Positions 1-7,506 of a stretch of DNA of 10,000 nt are shown in pieces. The stretch lies in NCBI GenBank assembly GCA_015478945.1, contig JABUQX010100277.1, positions 1-10,000 on the forward strand, read 5' to 3'. The translations under genes and the position numbers were made by a program. This DNA comes from Trachelipus rathkii (lineage: Eukaryota; Arthropoda; Malacostraca; Isopoda; Trachelipodidae). Under the pieces are notes generated by a model, which saw only the letters and a list, made by a program, of their open reading frames with translations, was not told the origin of the DNA and did not search any database. Position 1 is the first letter of the stretch. Every line of letters starts with the position of its first letter.

Positions 1-738
1 CGCCGTCGAAATATTGGGAGTCATACAATAACCTTTTATCTTCTAAATATTTCTCTAATATGACTTTCAGTAACTTTTCCAGAACCTTTACAACCAGAGA
101 TGTTAAGCTAACTTGACTTATAATTTCCCAAATCTTCCTTACTACCTTTCTTATAAAATAGGCACAAACACTATAGCCATTTTCAGTCATGGTGGGGAGC
201 TCTATGTGCTGCAGTGAAATGCGTATAGATCGCTTTTAAAAAATGCAAAATTACAGTGCCTTTGGCAATGACTGGTACTACCCTCTTTCAGAATTCGACC
301 ATATAATACCATCAGGCCTGCAGCTTTACTTTGGGTCAATATGATCTAATAAATGTTTTATATCTTTTACATCAAATTCAAATTCTGTAAGTCTATTTGT
401 TACATGCATACAAGAACTATTAGTCTCCAAACTATTATCTAATCTTTCCTCAGTAAACACTGAAGCAAAATAAGCATTGAAAATGTTGACCAGTTTCCTT
501 ATCTGAACCCCACTAAATTTCATCAATTTTTAATTGACAACTGTCCTATTCTTACTTTAAATTTATAAAAGCTAAAAAACTTCTTCAGATTCTTATTACT
601 ATTCCTTGCTAAATTAATTTCTGCCTCTCTCTTTGCCTTTCTTATTGATTGGTTAAGTTCATTTCTATTTTTCCTATAATTTTCTAAATCATCTTCCCTA
701 TTACGTGCTCCTGCGCGTTGGTATATAAAATAAATCAT
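1..738 (-). pseudogene. Degenerate LINE (Jockey/CR1-like) reverse-transcriptase fragment, 5' and 3' incomplete
   Basis: Read on the minus strand this is the linker and first part of the reverse transcriptase of a non-LTR retrotransposon, which would copy its RNA at the nicked target. In order: a basic linker with YRKNRNELNQSIRKAKREAE and NLKKFFSFYKFK (about 738-540); a segment with NIFNAYFASVFTEE ending in DHIDPK (526-326); then SKAA and PDGI in two further frames (about 332-300), corresponding to the conserved SKAPGPDGI block; then GSKEDLGNYK (146-117), matching the NYRPVSLTS region; and text matching the KVLEKLL / LLYDSQY blocks down to position 1. The order is collinear with the family, but the frame changes at least four times and stops are present, so it is dead. 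The catalytic motifs beyond YDSQY lie off the left edge. Clade assignment is by motif memory only. Fragment identity is secure; Jockey versus CR1 is not. Confidence 0.8.
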
Positions 739-753
739 GCTAATGATGTATAA

Positions 754-1503
754 AATTATAATGCTAGGAAATTGAGAGAACTCGCCATCTTGAGTACTTT
801 CAACATCACGATGGAATTAATTTCCGAAAATCAAAATGCGTTATTAAAATATTTACTTGCAAATAATATCGCCCAAGATGAGGATGACGTAGGAGAAAAT
901 GTAGTTCCAAATAGTGTAGGCTGTGACTCCGCCCACCTAGTCACTACAGCCAATGAGTGGTCAGCTGGGACTACTACAGCTTCTGACTTAGGCGCTATTA
1001 ACTTGGTAATGAATGAAAGTGCACCGATAGACCTATCTGTTCGAAATGAAAACAGCGATCGCGCCGAAGCGGCCATATTGGAAACTGCCAGAATAAATTT
1101 AGTAACAACATTTGATAAAAATGCAAAAATATTAGTCTTGCATTTTAAACGAGATTTGGACTTCGAGGAAATTAGACAAAACCAACAGTCTGATAAGTAC
1201 CTTAGCGATCTGATGGCTAAGAAAGAGAAAACAACTTTGAAATTAATAAAACAAAAATTCTTTTATAACAAAAAAGAGAGAGAATTAATTGTCGATGTCT
1301 CTTTAAACTATTCACGAGTTTTTGTGCCTGAAAATAGTGTGCAGAAAGTAATCAGCGAATACCTTAATAAAGGACATTTAGGGGTAAATAGAACCCTCCT
1401 TTGCATAAAAAATGAATTTGTGTTTCACCACATGCATAAAAAAAATAAAAGTTTATCCGCACGTGCTCAGCATGTCAAAAAAATAAGTCAGTACCAGGTA
1501 TAA
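754..1503 (+). pseudogene. Ty3/gypsy pol remnant: RNase H tail, linker and integrase zinc-binding region
   Basis: An open frame without an ATG runs from the stop at 751 to the stop at 1501. Its first 35 or so residues (NAR..R..A.L..FNITMELISENQNAL) match the C-terminal end of gypsy RNase H, although the usual G..N..AD.LSR has become E..N..LK.LLA. A variable linker follows (acidic, NESAPIDLSV), then the typical pre-integrase stretch and KGHLGVNRTLLCIKNEF, the integrase HHCC zinc-binding region. The first zinc-binding His is not evident. The CxxC half is preserved only in another frame: TGC at 1464 and TGT at 1473, followed by QKNKS. A shift equivalent to one lost base occurs around 1441-1455, next to an A-rich run. 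Reverse transcriptase is absent upstream; the element is truncated within about 16 bp of the LINE fragment on the opposite strand. Confidence 0.8.
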
Positions 1504-1979
1504 GTCTTGATTACGGTGTATTTAAAGAAGTGACCAAGAAGTTTGAAGCAGTCCATGTGGGTATTCTTAAGTTACCTAATGCGAGAGGATACAAATACCT
1601 ACTTACATTAACTGACTGCTACAGTAAGTACTTGTTCGCTGTGCCTCTCAAAGAAATAAATTCGGGAGAAATATTGAATGCATTCATTCATGAGCTATTT
1701 CCGTTCTGTGGAATTCCTCAGGTGATTATTTCGGATTTAGAAGCGAATTTCACTAGTCGCCTGTTCGAGGAAGTCTGCAGGGCTGTGGGAATGGTTCACT
1801 GGACTACTTGTAGCTCAAACCCTAGGGCTAATGGTATCTTAGAGATTCAACATAGGAATTTACTGGCTTGTCTGAGATGTGTGTTGCAAGAACATGATTT
1901 AAGCCCTTCCAACAGGCCGAGCCTCTTATCTATGGTGTTGTTCACTCAGACTCACGCTGATAACAAAGAATGGTATTAG
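1464..1979 (+). pseudogene. Ty3/gypsy integrase catalytic core (rve), first catalytic Asp lost
   Basis: This frame carries the integrase core that would insert element cDNA into the chromosome. It begins with the CSACQKNKS zinc-finger half, then FEAVHVGIL, a conserved strand region (YKYLLTLTDCYSKY), CGIPQVIISDLEANFTS and NPRANGILEIQHRNLL. Counting from Met at 1530, Asp69 and Glu105 are separated by exactly 35 residues, the classic D(35)E spacing. The first catalytic position is Gly11 (GGT at 1560-1562) instead of Asp, and the usual DRG/DxG after the second Asp is DLE. The frame is disrupted near 1910-1960: PLIYGVVHSDSR is readable in a second frame and GISPAQLMFGQ in a third. Together these show an inactive copy. 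Family assignment to Metaviridae-type integrase is secure from the motifs. Confidence 0.88.
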
Positions 1980-2328
1980 TCCCGCACAATTGATGTTTGG
2001 CCAGAATATATCAATACTGAGTGAATTAGATGATCCTGCTTTGGAGATGGCACCTATAGAATATAATGCATATGTTAAAAAGCTAGCCGCCCTTTTAGCG
2101 CAGCCGCTGGCGCCACACACCAATTATAAAAATCGACACGTCTTTGTACCTAAAGGGTTACATGAAGCGGTTTGTCGTATTACGGGAGACACAGTTTAAA
2201 GTCTGCATATTAGCGCCTCGCCATGTCAGCCCTTTTGAAGTTATAAAAGTTAATAAACAGAATGTACTTATCAAAAAAAATGGGAAGCCTCATTTTAGAA
2301 AATTTAAGGAACGTTCGCATTTAATATA

Positions 2329-2334
<6 letters not shown>
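1951..2334 (+). pseudogene. Ty3/gypsy integrase C-terminal region with GPF-like motif
   Basis: The tail of the same integrase continues in two frames. In the first (to the stop at 2197-2199) GISPAQLMFGQ is the usual sequence following the core, and then comes a helical, Leu/Ala-rich segment. In the second, from about 2180, PRHVSPFEVIKV and NVLIKKNGKPH correspond to the small C-terminal GPY/F domain of gypsy integrases, with S in place of G in the motif. The coding match ends where the frame runs into a 60-nt A tract. The frame change lies around 2170-2200. It is part of the same broken gene as the two preceding entries and cannot yield an active enzyme. Confidence 0.72.

Positions 2335-2394
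<60 letters not shown>
2335..2394 (+). repeat. (A)60 homopolymer tract
   Basis: Sixty uninterrupted A residues lie directly after the integrase C-terminal coding text. The tract could be an expanded A-run inside the old element, a poly(A) tail marking the end of a retroposed transcript, or an assembly artefact. No AATAAA stands just upstream, and the sequence beyond continues in the same frame without obvious unrelated DNA, which favours in-place expansion. Its true length is uncertain in any assembly. Confidence 0.9.
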
Positions 2395-2397
<3 letters not shown>

Positions 2398-2431
2398 TAA
2401 TAAAATACCTACTAATCTTTTTTTCTTTTAG
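2395..2431 (+). promoter_or_regulatory. Candidate 3' splice site (branch point, pyrimidine tract, AG)
   Basis: TACTAAT at 2395-2401 and ACTAAT near 2410 resemble branch-point consensus. They are followed by a T-rich pyrimidine tract and CTTTTAG ending at 2431. The position just after integrase is where errantivirus-type elements splice to make their env mRNA. The match is by sequence only; no donor was located in the window and the element is a remnant. Confidence 0.3.
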
Positions 2432-2805
2432 AAGGTAAAAACGCCTAAGGTAAAGGTGTTATATAGAAATGATTAAAAAGGGTTGCCTCCAGTAGGAGCG
2501 CTATTATTTTAGGTGAAAATTATTGTTTTACTTCTTCTAACTTTAGTTAAGCCACTGTCTCCTCTCATCCTAAATTTTATAAAAAACTGTCAGAAGGGGT
2601 GTACAGCACTTTGCAAGATAAACCATTGGTACCGTTAATCGGTACAGAGTTAAAATTTAATAAAGGATATATGTAAGTGCCATCCAGTACTGTACTTAGT
2701 AGGATCGAATCTCTGGGGCACTTATGCATAAGAAATCTTGTACAAGAAAATCCTGTATTCAAAATAACTTTCATTACTTTTGTATATATCCAAGGTCACC
2801 AAAGG
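2432..2805 (+). other. Weak coding remnant downstream of integrase, possibly in env position; unrecognised
   Basis: Two plus-strand frames hold protein-like text broken by stops. In the frame shared with the integrase tail, KVKTPKVKVLYRND is followed by a stop, and then from 2513 comes a basic residue plus a very hydrophobic stretch (VKIIVLLLLTLV) resembling a signal peptide or membrane segment. The adjacent frame is open from 2551 to the TAA at 2674 and again beyond it to about 2800, with FYKKLSEGVYSTLQDKP and IESLGHLCIRNL. Neither matches a family I can name. Its place after integrase and a splice-like site makes an env-type ORF the obvious guess, but this is inference. The minus-strand ORF across 2577-2774 is less protein-like and I treat it as a shadow. 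Confidence 0.25.
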
Positions 2806-2890
2806 TGACTCGTCCCCTAACGGCTGTGCCCGCTTGAGGGAGGTCCAGTAGGGTAAAAACCCAGAGAGCTAACAGCTTGGCACTCTTAAT
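2795..2890. other. GC-richer block with three short inverted repeats, unassigned
   Basis: In an AT-rich surrounding, this stretch is near 50% GC. It carries GTCACC/GGTGAC (2795-2800 with 2804-2809), GGGT-AAAA-ACCC (2851-2862) and AGCT/AGCT (2867-2877). It could be a piece of an LTR, a SINE or a structured RNA. I cannot identify it. The rest of 2890-3042 is AT-rich with no gene visible. Confidence 0.35.
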
Positions 2891-3042
2891 GTGTGTTCAT
2901 GTAAAATAGTCATTAGAAATAATTAATAAAGAAATTAAATTAAAGAAGCGTTTCGGCTATTCCAAAACTAATCTTATTATTGCTATATTCAAGCGTGATC
3001 TTCTTAAATAGGGCCAATTAAACATTATAGAGATCAGTCTTT

Positions 3043-3066
3043 GTATATATATTATATATATATATA

Positions 3067-3119
<53 letters not shown>

Positions 3120-3164
3120 ATATATATATATATATAATAATTATATATATAATATATAATATAT
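3043..3164. repeat. (TA)n microsatellite array 1
   Basis: About 120 nt of almost pure TA with occasional TAATA interruptions. It is self-complementary throughout and ends sharply at a GC-richer CGCTGATGCGG sequence on the right. It forms the left border of the block that contains the hAT remnant. Confidence 0.95.
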
Positions 3165-3216
3165 CGCTGATGCGGGGTAACATCCGCATCTGCACATTTT
3201 TAAAGATCCGCATCCG
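3165..3216. repeat. CCGCATC-type short repeats with hairpin
   Basis: GATGCGG (3169-3175) and CCGCATC (3184-3190) form a perfect 7-bp inverted repeat. A second pair of direct CCGCA units (GATCCGCATCCGCAC) follows near 3206-3216. It sits between a TA array and the hAT coding remnant, so it may be subterminal sequence of that transposon, but no terminal inverted repeat was confirmed. Positions 3217-3317 hold no readable motif. Confidence 0.5.
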
Positions 3217-3317
3217 CACTTTGCCCTGCTGATGTTGCGTGGATATTTATTTTTGAGATTTGATAAAGAATTTTATGATAAAAATACTTAAGATGAATAT
3301 GAACGCCAAGTGCAAAT

Positions 3318-4138
3318 GAGATGACATGGGACTCGACTCAATTGTGTAATTAAGACATGATTTCGCAGCACGAAAGTTCATAATAATTTGAAGTCAAACA
3401 GGAAGTCACATGAATGATAAGGGATGCTAAAAACTCAGCGCCCTCTACAGCTCTACCATTAATCTCAACGCTTAAGGAAGACATTTTGAACCATCTTCAA
3501 ATGAAAATGATTTTTTGCGGTTTAAAAAGAATGGAAGATGTAATTGAAATTAGGCTAGAAAAACGTTTTGCGTTCTGTGGAAATATTAGCTTCATACTAT
3601 TGCAAACTTACCTAGATCCCCCGTTATAAAGGCAAGTTTTTTTGTAACACGAAATTAGACCAAGTTAAATCGGCGTCATTTTGTGTTGTAGTTGTAAAAC
3701 TTCAATCCAAACAGTCTATTAATTTGCCACTCATTAAAAGGAAAAAAAAGAAATTTAAAGAACCAACACCTTCTAGAAGTAAATCAATAACAGATTCACT
3801 GGTATAATTTCTACAGTCCAGTAGTCATGAAGAAAACACGCATTACCAAAAAGATGTTAGTGAAAATGATTGAAAAACTATCACCAAGAAAAACGACTAG
3901 ATACAAATGATGATCCTATTAGTTGGTGGAAAGTTAAGCAAAATGTTTACCCATGCTTGAGTAAACTTTTCAAGGGAAATACTTTGGCCTGTCCCCCAAC
4001 TTAGTTCCAAGGAGAGTATTAAAGCAATTGCTGGGCTAGATATATAATAAAAAGAGAAACAGACTCTCAGAAGAAAAGGCAGAAAAATTGAATGGTTCTC
4101 AAGGCCACAACCTTCCTATATTTGAATTTCAATATTAG
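3318..4138 (+). pseudogene. hAT-family transposase pseudogene (C-terminal half)
   Basis: This is the C-terminal half of a hAT DNA-transposon transposase. MTWDSTQL (about 3321-3344) resembles the RWDSTY block. ALPLISTLKEDILNHL and TYLDP (3450-3620) match the conserved hAT segment, continued in the next frame by YKGKFF (from 3625). Further on, DDPISWWKVKQNVYP (from 3909) begins the hAT C-terminal dimerisation domain. That domain continues in another frame as VPRR..., then NKKRNRLSEEKAEKL, and ends LPIFEFQY with a natural stop at 4136-4138. Frames used in order are 0, 1, 0 and 2 (position modulo 3), with in-frame stops at 4002 and near 4037, so it is inactive. The N-terminal BED finger and the first catalytic region are absent. 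Flanking DNA on both sides passes into TA arrays. Family assignment is firm; subfamily is unknown. Confidence 0.85.
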
Positions 4139-4265
4139 TGCAAAAAGTAGGCTATATAATCCATTGTAAAATCTCTTTCAATAAGGTTGGTGGGGTGCAT
4201 TTGAGTTGAGTCCCCGTCCCACATCCTGGTAACAATTATATTAATAGATTGTGGCTAAAACAAGT
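4139..4265. other. Non-coding flank between hAT stop and TA array
   Basis: There is no gene here. It contains a GGTGGGG...CCCCGTCCC imperfect inverted repeat at about 4188-4226, and would be where the hAT 3' terminal repeat should lie, but no terminal inverted repeat matching the left side was found by eye. Confidence 0.4.
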
Positions 4266-4629
<364 letters not shown>

Positions 4630-5125
4630 AGTGATTATTTATTTATTATTTATTTATTTTTACATGGAACAATCGGGGGAAAGGTTACTATTTTATGTTT
4701 TCCCCCGGCCAGTGGGCCCATACAAAGTGGAAAGTGCACAGTTATCAGGGTGATAGTAACCCCAGCCTCAGTCTGACCAAGTCAAAATATCCAGCATCGG
4801 TTGGGCATGGCTAGGCTCTGGGACTCACATTACCTACTGTGCGTGAGGCTAAATAGGAATGTAGGGTCTGTTATGTGTAATAACAGATTGCTACCATTGT
4901 ATGTTTGGCTATTGGATGATGAGGTTGATGGTATTGAGATTAGTGTATAATACATATGCCGTAAACTGTAATGAATTACAGAAAAATCTCCTACAAACGG
5001 GCAATTTTTCGGTGCCGTCTGGTGATAGTTGAAAGTACAAATCCCATTTTGACCGAGGGACTCCGAACTCACGACCCTAAGCGTGCAAACGCACCACCTC
5101 AGCCCACTGCACCACCGAGACTCTT
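4630..5125 (-). mobile_element. tRNA-derived SINE, about 495 bp
   Basis: Read on the minus strand, the element starts with a tRNA-like head at about 5125. TGGTGCAGTGG (5114-5104) matches the RNA polymerase III A-box consensus at every position. GAGTTCGGAGTCCC (5070-5057) is a B box with an extra G, and the A-to-B spacing of about 45 nt fits a tRNA promoter. Between them GCGTTTGCACGC can form an anticodon-like arm, but I do not assign an isoacceptor. A body of unknown origin follows. The 3' end has a 9-bp hairpin (4707-4699 with 4682-4674) and then a tail built from AAAT units (about 4660-4634). SINEs of this type are transcribed by Pol III and mobilised by a partner LINE's reverse transcriptase. 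The ORF in the body has no protein-like features. The class call is confident; the family name is unknown to me. Confidence 0.72.
4674..4707 (-). other. Stem-loop at the 3' end of the SINE
   Basis: CGGGGGAAA (4674-4682) and TTTCCCCCG (4699-4707) are perfect 9-bp complements separated by 16 nt, immediately before the AAAT tail in SINE orientation. In stringent LINE/SINE pairs a 3' hairpin is what the reverse transcriptase recognises. That role is inferred here. Confidence 0.5.
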
Positions 5126-5203
5126 ATATATAGTATAATATATATATATATATATATTATATAATATATATATATATATATTATATATATATATATTATA
5201 TAT

Positions 5204-5247
<44 letters not shown>
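5126..5247. repeat. (TA)n microsatellite array 3
   Basis: About 120 nt of TA repeats lie between the SINE head and the left LTR edge. The LTR begins abruptly with TGTTGG at 5248, so the retrotransposon appears to have inserted within or beside the array. The apparent minus-strand ORF of repeated Tyr-Ile residues is only translated TA repeat. Confidence 0.95.
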
Positions 5248-5396
5248 TGTTGGGGGGCCCTGCGGCTCGAGATGCCTCAAAAAACGTGGATTATCTTCAA
5301 CACGAATCAGTAAGGACTCGAGGGATGGCAAGGAGCCAACATGATGAATTTGATTATTTAATTTAGTTTTACAATGAATAACGCAGATACTCAGAT

Positions 5397-5402
5397 TTTA
5401 TT
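5397..5402 (-). terminator. LTR polyadenylation signal AATAAA
   Basis: AATAAA on the minus strand, downstream of the TATA box, with the equivalent at 9943-9948 in the right LTR despite small sequence differences around it. It would place the R/U5 boundary near 5375-5385. Confidence 0.55.
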
Positions 5403-5428
5403 TTAAGGATTCCCTTGTGACCGCTTCA

Positions 5429-5454
5429 GTGGGAAAAGATTTGGCCGTTCCCAC
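5429..5454 (-). other. Conserved LTR hairpin near the predicted transcript start
   Basis: GTGGGAA (5429-5435) pairs perfectly with TTCCCAC (5448-5454) across a 12-nt loop. The same 7-bp arms and loop are present in the right LTR up to the window end at 10000. It would lie at the 5' end of the RNA (R region). Confidence 0.5.
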
Positions 5455-5461
5455 AAGAAGA

Positions 5462-5469
5462 TTTATATA
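5462..5469 (-). promoter_or_regulatory. LTR TATA box (TATATAAA)
   Basis: TATATAAA on the minus strand lies about 60 nt upstream of the LTR AATAAA signal. A start site 25-30 nt downstream would fall near 5437, inside the conserved hairpin. The arrangement U3-TATA, R, AATAAA, U5 is that expected of a Pol II LTR promoter. Confidence 0.6.
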
Positions 5470-6587
5470 GTCTAAACCAGCAAGTGAGTGAGGTATTGTT
5501 TACGATCCACCTGAAGATTACTTTTATTTACCTTCCAACATTATGAAGACAATGATGATTTCCATAAAGTAACAAATTATTAAATAGAACCATGTATTTT
5601 CCTTTAGCATTGACCACCAATTAAAAATGCCTTTTAACATCAAGGATATTAATGCAAAAATATATTTGAATAATATTCACATTTGTACATTGTCCACTCA
5701 ATTGGATCACTACATATCGTACCATATAGTACAAGACTACATGCCAAAACATGCTCGTGATGCAACTAGTTACATGTGGACTATTTATGTTATGATATAT
5801 TAGATACCCAATAATTAATAAATTCAATTATAGATTATATTCAATATAACTGACTATTTAATATATATTCAGGTATTCTTAAAATTTTATGTGTAATAAG
5901 TAAATCTTATAATTCCTCTTGTAGAGTTAATATATTTTATAGTTCATCTTTTAACCATTGATTACATATTTAAACAATACTGGACTTTATATTTAAAGAA
6001 AAGCAATACTTTATATACAAAAAAAATATTCTTTATATTTAATAAATCAACTCACATACTTTATATGTAAACTTTATATGTAATATTATTTAATTATTAT
6101 TGTGGGACGTTCCCAGACTATCAAGCTGTAGCTCTCAAAAGTGAGTCATCAGAATTGTCATCTTTTTTATTATTGAGCAGGACTATTTGGAACTCGTTCA
6201 GAATGGGTAATACCATATAAAATTGTGGCCCATTGAACGAGATAAGTTTGACACAGTTAAATCCTGGTCTCAGCCCCGTCGCCTGAGGAAAATTATGACG
6301 ATGTTTTATTATTGTTCTTGAATTATTCAATCAAATCATCTTAAAATTGACTATTTCACATTAATATCGCTTTTTTTTTTTAAATTTTAATTACTTACCC
6401 TTAAGTGGGCGAGATTCAATAAGATAATCAAATCAAGAAGAAAACTTAAGAGAAAAAAAATCTCTAAAAAAATGTCTTTTAATTAATATATTCAAAAAAA
6501 AAAACAAAACTGAAAAGAGAAAAAAAACATAATTAATGGAGAATCACACATACAATGCTTTCAATAAATAAAGAATAGATGATATCA

Positions 6588-6618
6588 ACACAGGGATTAT
6601 AAAAGTAATTCCCTGTGT
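6588..6618. other. Inverted repeat ACACAGGGA / TCCCTGTGT
   Basis: Perfect 9-bp arms (6588-6596 and 6610-6618) with partial extension into the loop through TTA/TAA. Function unknown; it could be a transposon-end relic or a chance palindrome. Confidence 0.4.
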
Positions 6619-7095
6619 ATCAGCATAGACTAAAAAAATCATCCACAAATCAGGCAAACACCCAATTTATAACACTATCCTCCACCCAGAAAATGGCACA
6701 TTTTCTGGCCAAAAATCACACTAGGTATTCATCACATCCATACGGGAACCCAGTGCGACTATATTTTATAAAACAATTAATCATTGAAAGTATTTGCCAA
6801 CAGCTTGATATTCCTTAGAGCAACCCACAAAAAAAATGAGATCAATTACCAAAGAAATACAATACAATCAATAACCAATACCTTTAAAAAAAAGAAAAAA
6901 TCATCTTACATATATATATATATATATACACCACCTTTTGTGGCAAAATTAAAATACTTTACAAATAAATTAAAAACAGTATCAACTTTATGAATTAAAT
7001 TACAAATATCGGTATTAACAAAAATAGTGGGTAAAATATCCAACCCATAAAAAAAAATAATTTACATAATAAATTTAATTTAAACACTTTTAGTC

Positions 7096-7116
7096 TCAGC
7101 GATATATCCTCGCTGA
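7096..7116. other. Inverted repeat TCAGCGA / TCGCTGA
   Basis: Perfect 7-bp arms (7096-7102 and 7110-7116) around a 7-nt loop in otherwise AT-rich DNA. No function is assignable. Confidence 0.4.
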
Positions 7117-7245
7117 TTACAATTTTAATCATTTATTAAATGTATACAATTGCTTTATTCATGGTACATAATACTGATATAATCCCACCCACAATATGAA
7201 TATACTCATCTACATTTGCAGACAATGCAGTCTTCTAATTCTGTA

Positions 7246-7398
7246 AATCAGCTAGTCCCTAATTACCCGCAATCAGAATCAGGAACTAAGGAACCAAGAA
7301 AATCAGAAGAAGACTCATGGTATAACAAGTGGGATAGAATTCGAATCAGAAAACCTTTCAATCAGGATTAAGAAGTGAACCAGGGGAACTTATATAAG
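7246..7398 (+). promoter_or_regulatory. Cluster of six AATCAG motifs followed by a TATA-like palindrome
   Basis: AATCAG begins at 7246, 7271, 7277, 7301, 7344 and 7360, all on the plus strand. It is followed by the perfect palindrome CTTATATAAG at 7389-7398. This resembles an enhancer plus TATA core promoter. Because the TATA is palindromic the direction is ambiguous: plus would run antisense into protease and gag, while minus would be part of a long U3. Speculative. Confidence 0.3.
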
Positions 7399-7427
7399 GA
7401 GAGAAAGATATCAGGAGCATCGACTCA

Positions 7428-7441
7428 TCCTATCCTCCACC
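7428..7441 (-). other. Candidate polypurine tract
   Basis: On the minus strand GGTGGAGGATAGGA is all purine except for two T and is followed directly by TG at 7427. It lies about 65 nt past the protease stop. In an LTR element this is where plus-strand DNA synthesis would be primed at the 3' LTR edge. If real it implies a long LTR (5248-7427) and a true gag-protease-only interior. Confidence 0.35.
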
Positions 7442-7506
7442 AGATTTTTTCACCTTACTTGGGAAAAATTTCGGTGGGACTATGTGGTTCCTTTATGTTG
7501 GAAGTC

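Larger units (their letters stand above)
5248..5454 (-). repeat. 3' LTR, the part confirmed by comparison with the right copy
   Basis: This stretch matches 9794-10000 with only a G-run length difference near 5255, one C/T change near 5293 and a small cluster around 5395-5405. Element orientation is minus, so 5248 is the LTR 3' end (...CCAACA). It contains the polyadenylation signal and most of R-U5. The true upstream edge is not fixed because the right copy is cut by the window. A candidate at 5540 (TGTTGGAAGG on the minus strand) would give a 293-bp LTR with a 6-bp TGTTGG/CCAACA inverted repeat. A candidate at 7427, next to a purine tract, would give an LTR of about 2.18 kb. Confidence 0.9.
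5455..7506. other. AT-rich non-coding interior of the LTR element; LTR edge unresolved; no gene seen
   Basis: No convincing protein is encoded. ORFs at 5621-5827 and 6121-6330 (minus) and 6615-6993 (plus) lack recognisable motifs and sit in low-complexity DNA. What can be seen: five CTTTATAT units at 5985, 6009, 6031, 6059 and 6072; a GC-richer patch at about 6100-6310; homopolymer-rich purine DNA at 6360-6530; a hairpin at 6588-6618; a short TA run at 6911-6928; a hairpin at 7096-7116; six AATCAG motifs at 7246-7365; and a purine tract on the minus strand at 7441-7428. Depending on which LTR edge is right, this is either a long U3 or the scar of a lost pol region. Confidence 0.6.

Noticed and set aside
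2577..2774. Minus-strand 65-codon ORF
   Set aside because: No motifs; the plus strand at the same place reads more like protein and fits the neighbouring element's direction.
5057..5114. A functional tRNA gene
   Set aside because: A and B boxes are present, but acceptor and T stems do not pair properly and a long body with an AAAT tail follows, so it is a SINE head.
5077..5331. Minus-strand ORF with long Tyr-Ile runs
   Set aside because: It is translated TA microsatellite plus parts of the LTR and SINE, with no protein-like composition.
6130..6160. CTGATGA with a short stem on the minus strand, resembling a hammerhead ribozyme core
   Set aside because: The required GAAA after the second stem is absent (AGCT is found) and no cleavage-site helix could be paired.
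6121..6330. Minus-strand 69-codon ORF in the GC-richer patch
   Set aside because: No family motif, no promoter context, and opposite frames look equally plausible.
7496..7504. TGTTGGAAG on the plus strand, identical to the short-LTR candidate start
   Set aside because: It overlaps the end of the protease region on the opposite strand and the following bases do not match the LTR.
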